From NCBI RefSeq assembly GCF_014851395.1, contig NW_024040040.1, positions 22,921,000 to 22,984,999 on the forward strand: 64,000 nt of DNA, given 5' to 3'. The translations under genes were made by a program, and so were the position numbers. This stretch comes from Micropterus salmoides. Taxonomy: Eukaryota; Chordata; Actinopteri; Centrarchiformes; Centrarchidae. Below, piece after piece: positions 47,133 to 58,139 of this stretch (the first letter of the stretch is position 1; the number at the start of each line of letters is the position of its first letter). Under the pieces are notes generated by a model. The model saw only the letters and a list, made by a program, of their open reading frames with translations. It had not been told where the DNA came from and searched no databases.

Positions 47133-47631
47133 CTACAGAGCACTGTACGCCAAAACCAACAGACTCAGGAACAGTTTCTTCCCACAAGCCATCACTCTGA
47201 TGAACAGCTAATTTCTGACTCACAGTGTCAGGAACAAATCCTGTGCAATAACCCAGTAACTCTGTCTCTAGTCAGCACCTGTTCACTGGTTTCCACTTAT
47301 TTATTTATTCATCATTCTCTATTTCAGCGCTGTTCATACTATGTCATATTGTATATACTGTATACCAATACACCTACCTCAGGTCATAAGGTCTTATTTA
47401 TTTTTTCCAGCATCCTTTGCACTATGGTCCATCACACTGTGTATATTTGTACATGTATGTGTACTTGTATATCATATCCACCTTCAACATGTACATAATG
47501 AGAATAGTTTACTCTTGCATCCTTTGCACTCTGATTACTGAACAATTGGTCAATATGTCTATATTGTTTTGTTCATAGTGTGCATTAGTGTTGTCTGCTC
47601 TGTAGTTTGTGTCTATTTTATTTTATTATTA

Positions 47632-50205
47632 TTAGGGCCCGAGCACGACCGTGCGAGGTCCCTATTGAATTTGCTCAGATTATTATTATTATTAGGGCCC
47701 GAGCACGACCATGCAAGGTCCCTATTGAATTTGCTCGGATTATATATATATATATTTTTTTCTGCAAAGTAGGCTCAACTGACATGGTCTAAACATACTC
47801 GAAAACTCACCAAAATTTGCAAACATGTCAGAACCGGTGAAAAATTTCGTATTCTACAAGTTTCGCACATGGGCGTGGCAAAATGACTCGCTAGCGCTAC
47901 CTAGAAAATTGGAAAAGATTAGCCCCTCGTTCACGTTCAACCTACATGTACGAAATTTTCTAGGGACATGTAACATATCAAGACGCACAAAAAAGCCTCA
48001 AGAACCCATAGCCTAAAGTCAACAGGAAGTCGGCCATTTTGAATTTTACGCCCATTTTTGGATGATTTACACACTTCGTACTTTAACGAACTCCTCCTAG
48101 GGATTTAGTCGGATCGACGTCAAATTTCTGCTGTGCCTTCTAAAGGCATTGACGATGAAAAGTTGTGCTATTTGCGAGTTTTCGTCAATGGGCGTGTCCA
48201 TGGCGTTGATGATTCGCTATGAAACAGGAAGTTGTTGTAACTTCAGTGTACATGCTCACATCTGGACCAAACTGTACATGTAGGATGAGAGTCCCGCCCT
48301 GAACACATGTACATGCCGACATTCACCCACAGTCATAGCGCCACCTGCTGGCAACAGAAAGTGACCTTTAACGAAGCAGCCCCCGCCGCACGTTTCACCT
48401 ACGTGCACGAATTTTCTGTGGTACGTGTATCTTGTCCAGACGCACAAAAAAGTCTCTTGGAGCCATAGCCTAAACCCAACAGGAAGTCGGCCATTTTGAA
48501 TTTTATGTCAAATTTTGGATGATTTACACACTTCGTACTTTAGCGAACTCCTCCTAGGGATTTAGTCCGACCGACCTCAAATTTCTGCTGTGCTTTCTAA
48601 AGGCATTGAAGATGAAAAGTTGTGCTATTTGCGAGTTTTCGTCAATGGGGGTGTCCGTGGCGTGGCGTCAAAGATCAACTCTTCGCCATGACACAGGAAG
48701 TTGTTGTAACTTCAGTGTATATGCTCACATCTGGACCAAACTGTACATGTAGGATGAGAGTCCCGCCCTGAACACATGTACATGCCGACATTCACCCACA
48801 GTCATAGCGCCACCTGCTGGCAACAGGAAGTGACTTTTAACGAAACAGCCCCCACCGCACGTTTCACCTACGTGCACAAATTTTCTGTGGTACGTGTATC
48901 TTGTCCAGACGCACAAAAAAGCCTCTTGGAGCGATGCCCTAAAATAAACAGGAAGTAGGCCATTTTGAATTTTACATAAAATTTTGGATGATTTACACAC
49001 TTCGTACTTTAACGAACTCCTCCTAGGGATTTAGTCCGACCGACTTCAAATTTGTGCTGTGCCTTCTAAAGGCATTGAAGATGAAAAGTTGTGCTATTTG
49101 CGAGTTTTCGTCCGTGGCGTGGCGTCAAAGATCAAGTCTTCGCCATGACACAGGAAGATGTTGTAACTTCAGTGTACATGCTCACATCTGAACCAAACTT
49201 TACGTGCTTGATAACTCAAGGGGTCATCTTCTCTGCTATTGGTGGACCAGTCAGACAGGAGAGCTCCTACTCTGCCTGCAGACATCAACGATCTTGCCCC
49301 TCACACAGTCAGATGGCGTCCTTCAGTGCGCTGAGGTGTTTAACAACTCTGAAGACAATACTACCAGCAATGTCTTCCTTCTCTTTTCACGTAGACGCAC
49401 CGACAGACAGTGCTTTCAGTTTGCTGCATGCATGGACACAGAACTGCGGTATAGTGAGAAGCACACGGTCAGCTAGCTGCAGCTAAATCTGGAGTGACCG
49501 AAGTCCATTTAATCCCAAAAACGCTTTTCTTTTAGGCAGGCTGGAGCAGAAAACAACTCACCTTTCTCAAGTTGTACAGTAATGTCACATGTGTATGAAG
49601 GTGGATCAAACAAGCTAATCTTAAATGTCAAAGTAGAGAGGAGCCTACTAGGCCTATTTATTTTCATTCATTACACAATATGAATAAGCTATGCAGACAG
49701 TTGTAAAGAAAGAACATCTTTTTCTTCTGTTCTCTACTTGTTATAGTTACACAGTATTAGGGGTGTGGGCTGTATTAAAAGTATCCACTGTTCTCCCATG
49801 CTCTAACACACAGTAACGATGAAATGTGTGCTGTTCTCACATTCTTCCTCTGTATGTACACATAAACAACAAGGCAGGGAAATATAAAAGGAATTTATTT
49901 TATTGTTTGGGTACATTATTGTTCAGTGTACATGCTCACATCTGAAACAAACTTTACGTGCTTGATAACTCTCCCACCCCGCAGACATCTACACACCAAT
50001 ACCGATTTATATTCATAGCGGCAAGTGCTATGTAGCTCCACATAGGGGACACAGGAAGTGACATATAACACCTTCATGCGGCGTCATAACCGTGTAGCAA
50101 ATTCACAGCCGCACCGGCAGAGCTCCAGAATATGCAACTCGACCGGCTCACACGCGGACGCGCTTACAAGTGCGAGGGCCCGCCCAACACTGCTTGCAGC
50201 TTTAA
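47632..50205 (+). repeat. Repeat X, copy I, a single clean insertion of 2.57 kb
   Basis: It is inserted in an ATT-rich stretch of the LINE 3' UTR, so both ends can be seen: TTAGGGCCCGAGCACGACC on the left (two minisatellite units, 47633-47744) and GCTTGCAGCTTTAA on the right. Three modules have landmarks near 48058, 48514 and 48985. A partial octamer-region segment follows (49214-49500, without the octamer itself), and then the right part. It defines the mobile unit without the tandem duplication seen elsewhere. The target duplication cannot be fixed because the site is a simple ATT repeat. Confidence 0.85.
48338..48820 (-). promoter_or_regulatory. Two CTCF-consensus motifs in repeat X copy I
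   Basis: Minus-strand CCAGCAGGTGGCGC at 48351-48338 and 48820-48807. Confidence 0.4.
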
Positions 50206-50289
50206 TTATATTATTATTTTATTATTGTATAAGTAAGCACATCGTGAGCAATGTACAATCCTGAGTCAAATTCCTCGTATGTGTACACA

Positions 50290-50896
50290 TACCTGGCAAT
50301 AAAACTGATTCTGATAAGCCTCACAGCTTCTGGCACACTGTAATTTGGAGTGACCAAAATAGAGCTTTATGGTCACAACCATAAGCGCTATGTTTGGAGA
50401 GGGGTCAACAAGGCCTATAGTGAACAGAATACCATCCCCACTGTGAAGCATGGTGGTGGCTCACTGATGTTTTGGGGGGGTGTGAGCTCTTAAGGCACAG
50501 GGAATCTTGTGTAAATTGAGGGTAAGATGAATGCAGCATGTTATCAGAAAATACTGGTAGACAATTTGCATTATTATGGGACGCTCTTGGACTTTCCAGC
50601 ATGATAATGACCCTAAGCACAAGGCCAAGTTGACCGTCCAGTGGTTACAGCAGAAAAAGGTGAAGGTTCTGGAGTGGCCACCACAGTCTCCTGACCTTAA
50701 TGTCATCGAGGCACTCTGGGGAGATCTCAAACGTGCGGTTCATGCAAGACGACCAAAGACTTTGCATGAACTGGAGGCATTTTGCCAAGATGAATGGGCA
50801 GCTATACCACCTACAAGAATTCGGGGCCTCATAGACAACTATTACAAAAGACTGCACGCTGTCATTGATGCTAAAGGTGGCAATACACAGTATTAA
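50290..50896 (+). pseudogene. Tc1-C transposase, C-terminal part
   Basis: It resumes with KPHSFWHTVIWSD. Where the first catalytic motif should read SDETK, about five bases are missing and the frame shifts. After that come LYGHNHKRYVWRGVNKAYSEQNTIPTVKHGGGSLMF, a stop in the VSS region, FQHDNDPKHKAKL (second Asp) and SPDLNVIEALWGDLK (Glu), ending AKGGNTQY with TAA at 50894-50896. First-Asp loss, frameshift and stop make it dead. Confidence 0.9.
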
Positions 50897-50949
50897 GGGT
50901 ATTTAGACTTTTGAACAGGGGTCGGTTCATTCTTTGTTGCCATGTTTTG

Positions 50950-53900
50950 TCACCTGTCACCTCCTAAGATTAATGTTGAGTCGGTGTGTACATATGCAAA
51001 GACAATGTCGGACACCGTAGTTTTCTCTGGACCCCTGCCAAATCTGACCAGTGATGACATGTATAGCCGCATGTCGTGGAGTTGCAGCTATCTTCGACTC
51101 TAGCCTACTAATCAGCTCTAAACCTAAATGAAATTATAATTCATTTGAAAGCCTTGTTCTTAGTCTTTCACACCCAAGTTGGAAATCACTGCAACCAGTT
51201 CTTTTTGTTATACCAAGCACCTGGTCTGTACTCTGAATTCTTATCTGAATTTGCAGAGTTTTTGTCAACTTTAGTCCTTAAAACGGACAGTTATTATTGT
51301 AGGGGATTTTAATATTCATGTGGACGTTGAGAATGACGACTTCAGTACAGCGTTTATCTCTCTGTTAGATTCCATTGGCTTCTCTCAGAGTGTTCATGAA
51401 GATGACTCACTGTTTTAACTACACCCTCGACCTTGTTCTGGTATATGGTATTGAAATTGAACATTTAATAGTGTTCCCACAGAATCCCTCTTTATCTGAC
51501 CACTGTTTGATAACTTCTGAGTTTGTATTGCTGAACTACACGCCATTGGGCAAAAATTTCTATACAAGATGTCTGTCAGATAGTGCTGTAGCTAAATTTA
51601 AGGATTCCATCAGCTCTAAATTCATTATCAAGTCACAAAGTAACGGAGGACTCCTATGCTAATTTCAGTCCCTCCCAAGTTGATCATCTTGTTGATAGTG
51701 CTGAATGACACTCGACTCTGTTGCCCCTCTAAAAAAGAAAATAATAACACAAAGACAGTTAGATCCATGGTATAATACTGAAACTCGCAAATTAAAGCAA
51801 ATATTGCGGAAACTTGAGAGGAATTGGCGTTCCACCAAACTGGATAATACTCGTTTAATTTGGCGAGATAGTCTTAAAACTTATAGGAAGGCCCTCCGTA
51901 ATGGCAGAGCAGCGTATTGTCATTAATAGAGGAAAATAGCAACAACCCCAGGTTTCTTTTCAGCACTGCAGCTTGGCTGACAGAGAGTCCCGACTAGGCT
52001 GCTTAAAGAAGTTTTACCCTTAGTCAGCACTTCTATACTAGATATGATCAATCTATCTTTATCAACAGGCTATGTACCACAGTACTTTAAAGTAGCTGTA
52101 ATTAAACCTCTTCTGAAAAAGCCCAAACTTGATCCAGATGTTTTAGCCAACTATAGACCTATATCTAAGATCCTGGAGAAAGCAGTCGCCAAACAGCTGT
52201 GTGACTTTCTACAGAGCAATAGTTTATTTGAGGATTTTCAGTCAGGATTTAGAGCTCATCATAGCACAGAGACAGCACTGGTGAAAATTACTAACGACCT
52301 CCTTATTGCATCAGACAAAGGACTTGTCTCTGTACTGGTTTTATTAGATCTTAGTGCTGCTTTTGACACCAATGACCATCATATATCCTATTACAGAGAC
52401 TGGAATATTTCATTGGCATTACAGGAACCGCGCTCTAAGCTGGTTTAAAGAGGTGGTATTATGCTTTTTGGCTTTTCCCCTCTCCTTTATTGAGTTATAT
52501 ATCTTTTTTGTGCATGTAACAGGTTTGCAAAGTGAAAAAGCCCAAAGTCCAGCCCAAAGGGAGTTCCCATTTCCCACAGAGGGCACTGCTCTGAACCGCT
52601 TGAAAACTTCACTTCCTTAACTTGTGACATCACAATGAAAACGCGTCATAAAGCTTGCCAAGCGGCTAGGCGGTCAGGCACGCCCTCAAACCAAGCTAGT
52701 CTGAGCGGAGGCCCTTTGGCTGGACTCGCCTTTGTTTGGTTTTCCATTGTAGAAATGTTGTACCTGTACCTGCTTCCAGGTACTTTTTTTCGTATCACAT
52801 CACCTCCGTCAAGGTTCCAAGCGAGCTGAGGGATACTAAAACTAAGACTGCTGACTGGTCAGAGAGAATAATCACTATTCACTGCATCATCATTGCGTGC
52901 GCCAGACAGAGGCCAGCAACAGAAAGTTTTATATTTTACAGTTTTCGTATGGAATTTCATCACTAAATCCACTTCTGAGAAGTTTTGAGGTGACAAATCA
53001 GCTGTGTAGATTTCGAATATTGACAGTGATGGCTGAACAAAAATGTGCTGGAATATTGTCGGAGTTGAGGAGCTCCGCAAGTGGCTTGAAATGTTTTAAC
53101 TTAAAAAAGAGAAAGCTTAGTGGATCGCTGGTGTGTGTATTGCACTGAACATTACGTCATGGCAGATGTGTGTGGCGTCGCTATGATGACAAGCTACGTA
53201 CTATCTGTGGGTACTATCTGCAATGGAAAACGGAGCAGGGCCGAGTAGAGTCGAGTCTATTGATTTTACGCTATGGTAGCATTTTTCGGCAAGGCAGCAT
53301 AGATCGTCAGAACACCGGCAACAGTTCAACGTTTAGTCCTGATGGTAAGATGTGGAACAATGATGTTGTGTGGTTGTGGACTTGAGAGTAACTTATACCA
53401 TCTGCTAGGTTATGGTCGCAGTCTGAAGCGGCTTTGATTTGGATCACATTACCTTGTTTCTTACGATCCCCCCTTCTCTGCTTCTGATTGGCTAGTAGTC
53501 CTTACCTGGGAACTGAGCATGTGCAACTCCAAACAAAGATTTTGACTTTTGATACATCACTCTGTAGCTCAAGAGTGGAGCGTACAACACATAGGGTGAA
53601 AAGAGGAGCTGCAGCAATGTGCAGTATGAGAAAAATATGGTGTTTTTTGACAATTAAACCATGTAAACCTATTCTGGGACAACCCCTAATTAAGATTTTG
53701 AACCTGAAAATGAGTATAATACCACCTCTTTAAGTACTATTTATCAGATCGATTTCAGTTTGTTCATGTTAACGATGAATCCTCCATGCGTGCCAAAGTT
53801 AGTCATGGAGTTCCAGAAGGATCTGTGCTCGGACCAATCCTCTTCACTTTATATATGCTTCCTTTAGGCAATATTATCAGGAAATACTCCATAAACTTTC

Positions 53901-55413
53901 ATTGTTATGCAGATGATACTCTTTATATATCTATCGATCAAGCCAGATGAAACTCATCAGTTAGCTAAACTTCAGATGTGCCTTCAGGATGTTAAAACTT
54001 GGATGACCTGTAATTTTCTAATGTTAAACTCAGATAAAACTCAAGTTATTCCCTTTCCCTTGATGTGCCTCCAGCACCACCGTGAGGTTATCTTTGATCA
54101 GGACATCGTCGTTTAAGTCTCACATTAAGAAAATTTCAAGGACTGCCTTTTTTTTCACCTACGTAATATTGCAAAATCAGGAACTTCCTGTCTAAAAATG
54201 ATGCAGAAAAACTAGTCCATGCATTTGTTACTTCTAGGCTGGATTACTGCAATTCCTTATTATCAGGTTGCTCGAAAAAGTCCATTAACACTCTTCAGCT
54301 GATCCAGAATGCTGCAGCACGTGTTCTGACAGGAACCAGGAAAAGAGATCACATTTCTTCTGTCTTAGCTTCTCTGCATTGGCTTCCAGTAAAATCCAGA
54401 ATAGAATTTAAAATCATTCTTCTCACTTAAAAAGCTCTTAATGGTCAGGCACCATCTTATCTTAAAGAGCTCATTGTACCTTACTACCCCACCAGAGCAC
54501 TGCACTCCCAGAATGCAGGGTTACTTGTGGTTCCTAGAGTCTCCACAAGTAAAATGGGAGCCAGAGCGTTCAGCTATCAAGCTCCTCTCCTGTGGAACCA
54601 GGTTCCAGTTTGGGTTCAGGAGGCAGACACCATCTCCACATTTAAGTGTAGGCTTAAGACTTTCCTCTTTGATAAAGCTTATAGTTAGGGCTGGCTCAGG
54701 TAAGTCCTGAACCATCCCTTAGTTATGCTGCTATAGGCCTAGACTGCCGGGGGACTTCCCATGATGCGCTGAGCTCCTCTCTCCTCTACTTTCTCTCCCT
54801 CTCTATGCAACCTCATCCCATTAATGCATGTTACTAACTCGACTTCTCCCCTTTCCGGTAGTCTTGTGGTCTGGATCTGTGGTTGCGAGTCGCCCGCTGC
54901 CCCCGTGTTCCTGCTCGACACCCTCTGCTAAAACTATTGTTACTAGTCCTATTGTAATTATAATCATTAACATTACGATTATTATCATAAACATTACTGT
55001 ATTTATCTGTACCATTTTTCATTTAGTCTACAGCAACATCACCTTTACTGTCTGTACCTCTGTGTGTATATTGTGTAGGCTGCCTCCCTCCCCTCTCTCT
55101 CTCCTTCAATCCCTCTCTCTCTTTCTCTCTGTTCCTCTCTTGCCCTCTCTCTCTCTCTCGCCCTCTCTCTCTCTCTCCTTCACCCCCAACCGGTCGAGGC
55201 AGATGGCCGCCACCTTGAGCCATGGTTCTGCTCGAGGTTTCTGCCTCTTAAAAGGAAGTTTTTCCTTGCCTGTCGCCTAGTGCTTGTTCATGGTGGGAAC
55301 TGTTGGGTTTCTGTAAATATCATCACAGAGTACGGTCTAGACCTGCTCTTTTATGAAAAGCGCTCAGAGATAACTGTTGTTGTGATTTGGCGCTATATAA
55401 ATAAAATTGAAAA
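50950..55413 (+). mobile_element. L2 LINE copy 3, inserted in the right end of Tc1-C
   Basis: Flanked by GTTTTG (50944-50949 and 55414-55419); joining the flanks restores GCCATGTTTTGTTTTATG. It begins in the ORF1 esterase region (AAGATTAATGTTGAGTCGG), skips the ORF1-ORF2 linker near 51075 and keeps degraded endonuclease (VGDFNIH-like, LSDHCLI). A deletion removes the 3' endonuclease region before 51990. The reverse transcriptase is open for 134 codons (52044-52448) and resumes at 53734 after a nested DNA element (YADD region near 53910). It ends AAATAAAATTGAAAA. Several frameshifts make it dead. Confidence 0.9.
52449..53729. mobile_element. Non-autonomous DNA element with TTAA duplication, 1281 bp
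   Basis: The ends are AGAGGTGGTATTATGC and, on the reverse strand, AGAGGTGGTATTATAC. TTAA is duplicated on both sides (52445-52448, 53730-53733). Excising it restores the L2 sequence AGCTGGTTTAAGTACTATT. TTAA duplication is typical of piggyBac and Kolobok superfamilies; the AG...CT termini make Kolobok the better guess. No transposase is encoded. Confidence 0.8.
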
Positions 55414-55572
55414 GTTTTGTTTTATGATTATGCCATTCTGTTATGACCTACAGTTCAATGGGAATCCCATAAGAGATAAAAGATGTGTTTTGCCTGCTCA
55501 CTCATGTTTTCTTTACACATGGTATATATATTACCAATTCTTCAAGGGTATGCAAAGTTTTGAGCAAAACTG

Positions 55573-56445
55573 TATATATTCAAAGGTTTGTGTATATTAA
55601 CAAATGTCTATACATATATGGCATATACTGTACATTACACACAAACCGTACAGGGGCTGGAATCAGAATGATGAATTTGTTATTATGTGGATAGTAAAGG
55701 TATTTAAACAAAGCAATATTAAAAGTCGCAATGACAACTACACATACGTAAAAAATAACAAGAGGCATAAAAGCGCAGTATGTCGTTTAAAGAATAGTAT
55801 TGTGGAATAAGTTAACGTGAGTGAAGTGATTAACTGGCCAGCTACGTTAAATGCAACTCGGCTGGGCAAGTTACAACTTAAAAAATAAAGCCTTTAACGT
55901 CACTTAAAATCGAAGAGGTTCAGAGTCTGATCTTCGTCTTACTGAGATTGTGGCGATATTATACGTCGCTTACACTTATATTACTTACATATTACATACA
56001 CAAAAATACCACTTAACATTAGACTGATTTAACGTTAGACAGGTTGTGAACCCTGCAGGTTTTCAGACAGTTAACATTAGTAGCGGTTGCAAAAACCATG
56101 GGATATATTACACAGTTAACGTAACTAGGTTATTTTGCGATTTATGCTGCTTTTTGTTTGATGATGTGAAGCTAAAAAAAGTGGGACTATTTAAAAAAAA
56201 AAATACAAAGTATGTATGGTGTGATTTTAAATTTATTTATTCTGTATATATATATTTTTTAAATAATTTTTGTATAAATCGTTCACTATGTAGCATAAAG
56301 AGAACTACAAACTGCATTTCATCTTACAACCCTGTTTTAATATAATATATAAATTTACCTTGTACGTTGTATATTCATTTTAGCCATGCAGGTTAATAAA
56401 CACAGTTGCTGAAATTTGTTTTTCTGCTGTTATTATTTACCATGA
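55573..56445. other. AT-rich intron sequence, nothing recognised
   Basis: About 870 bp between the Tc1-C right end and a Penelope fragment, without convincing coding or repeat signal. Confidence 0.5.
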
Positions 56446-57387
56446 TTGATTTCCTGTGTGAAGGACAGTTTGGCCTTCCTGGACTGCGCTGTACACATTG
56501 AAGAGGACAGGAGCCTGCAGATTGGTGTTTACAGAAAACCCACACACACAGACCAATACCTACTGTTCGATTCCCACCACCCACTGGAGCACAAGCTAGG
56601 GGTCATGAGAACACTGCACCACAGAGCAGAAAACATACCAACAAGCGCCCAAGCCAGAGAGAAGGAACAGAACCACCTGAAGGGGGCACTTACAGCCTGT
56701 GGATACCCTAAATGGACCTTTGTGAAAACAGCCACAAGATCCAAGAAGAACAAAACTACAGGGGAGGAGGAAAAGAAGGTCAAACGCAACAACATTGTGA
56801 TTCCATATGTGTCTGGAGTATCAGAGAAACTCAGGAGAATTTTCAACAAACACAACATCCCTGTGTTTTTTAAACCCAAGAACACACTAAGACAGATGCT
56901 GGTACACCCCAAAGACCGCACACCCAAACACAAGAAAAGCAATCTAGTGTATGCGGTCCAATGCAGTGAGGAATGCACAGACCTGTATATTGGGGAGACT
57001 CAACAACCACTACACAAACGCATGGCTCAACACAGAAGGGCCAACTCCTCAGGTCAAGACTCTGCAGTCTACTTACATCTGAAGGACAGAGGACACTCGT
57101 TTGAGGACCAGCAGGTGCACATTTTAGACAGAGAAGATGGATGGTTTGAAAGAGGTGTCAAGGAAGCCATCTACACCAGGGTTGAGAAGCCGTCATTGAA
57201 CAGGGGAGGGGGTCTACGCCACCACTTATCCCCCACTTACAATGCTGTCCTTTCATCACTTCCCAGGAAACTCAACAAACGTAACCTATTGGCCTCAGGT
57301 GAAGATACCAACGATGGTCGTTCAGTCTTGGCCACAGGTAGTCTTAACGACTGTAACGACTGTCGTCACAGCAACAAGGAACACTAA
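56446..57387 (+). pseudogene. Penelope-like element: RT C-terminus and GIY-YIG endonuclease, 5'-truncated
   Basis: The open frame starts inside the reverse transcriptase (DSLAFLDCAVHIEEDRSLQIGV, YRKPTHTDQYLLFDSHHP). A basic linker follows (about residues 95-150) and then the GIY-YIG domain (about 175-275): NLVYAVQCSEECTDLYIGETQQPLHKRMAQHRR, with the VYAVQC...LYIGET core, HLKDRGHSFED, and the Glu-containing ERGVKEAIYTRVEKPSLNRGGGLRHHLSPTYN. The RT palm with its catalytic aspartates is absent, so the copy cannot move by itself. The endonuclease itself is uninterrupted, and the frame runs to TAA at about 57385. Confidence 0.88.
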
Positions 57388-57600
57388 CGAACCAGCGGTA
57401 TCGATGACCCGGGCCAACGACCCCACTGAGGTTAAATAGCTGAGTTTCCCTGCCAGTCAGTCAGAACTGAAGAAGTCCTTTGGATGAGGGACGAAACGTC
57501 TTCCAGTATCTTCAACCAAGTCCAGTTGCCCTTGATTTTAACCTTCGTTGGATAACTATGACCTGGATGACTGAGAATCTTCATAGACATCTTATGAAGG
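57388..57600 (+). mobile_element. Penelope-like element 3' tail
   Basis: Contains GAACTGAAGAAGTCC, TTGGATGAGGGACGAAACGTC (57479-57500) and CCAAGTCCAGTTGCCCTTGA. The same tail occurs at 40.88 kb (plus) and 39.46 kb (minus). Its conserved GATGAG...GAAAC core recalls hammerhead ribozymes but is not consensus. Confidence 0.7.
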
Positions 57601-58137
57601 GAAGACCAATTCTGTTTCTTCAGCTCTTGGCTTCCTCCCTTGGGGGTCCTGACCCCAGAGGAGAAAGCTCTACCACAGCTAACTTTTCAGAAGCAGCCAC
57701 TCCATTCTTGGATCAGGACCTCTGACGAACAGCTACACAATACTGCAAGATGAAGAGAGCTCTTTGTCTGGAGAGGTACAGTAGTGCCCCTCCCTGGACA
57801 CGTCTGGTGATGTGCTGAGGGCAGCAGTGTGTCCAGTCTCTGCTAGGACTGCAGCGTTTCAAAGCATGCCCTGATGAATGCTGGGAGAAGGTCACATTCC
57901 TTCCACAAAAGTTTTTGTTAGTTTGTTTTACCGGGATATAAATAGAACTGATGTAGGGGGGAGGGTAGGCTGGGCTCACTCGCAGGTGACCTTTCAGTAG
58001 GCTTGGAGAAAGGTGCTCCATTTTCAGGAGACCAGAAAATCTAAATCAGATTACTATTTAAAAATTGTCAGACAATATCAATAATCCCTCCCTGAACATA
58101 TTTCTGTAGTCAGCTGAAGTCAAGATGAAAACTGATA
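57601..58137. other. Unassigned intron sequence
   Basis: No recognisable repeat or coding feature between the Penelope tail and Tc1-B. Confidence 0.45.
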
Positions 58138-58139
58138 TA

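Larger units (their letters stand above)
42370..50289 (+). mobile_element. Rex1/Babar-like LINE, 5'-truncated, inserted in Tc1-C
   Basis: Three pieces belong together: the coding part 42370-44044, the last codons and 3' UTR 47133-47631, and the 3' terminus 50206-50289, ending GGCAATAAAACTGATTCTGAT. The intervening DNA is two later insertions (44045-47132 and 47632-50205). The end fits the (CTGATT)n-type tail of Rex1-like elements; the clade name is tentative. No endonuclease domain is present. Confidence 0.85.
41750..55572 (+). mobile_element. Tc1-like transposon Tc1-C, dead and opened by nested insertions
   Basis: The left part (41750-42369) has an inner repeat motif (CAAAAGTTTACATACCC) and the transposase N-terminus. 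The transposase C-terminus is 7.9 kb away (50290-50896), and the right end (55420-55572, ending TTTTGAGCAAAACTG before TATA) is a further 4.5 kb away. The gaps are filled by a Rex1-like LINE and an L2 that each carry further insertions. The left outer inverted repeat is not recognisable. The uninterrupted element would be roughly 1.4-1.6 kb. Confidence 0.85.
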
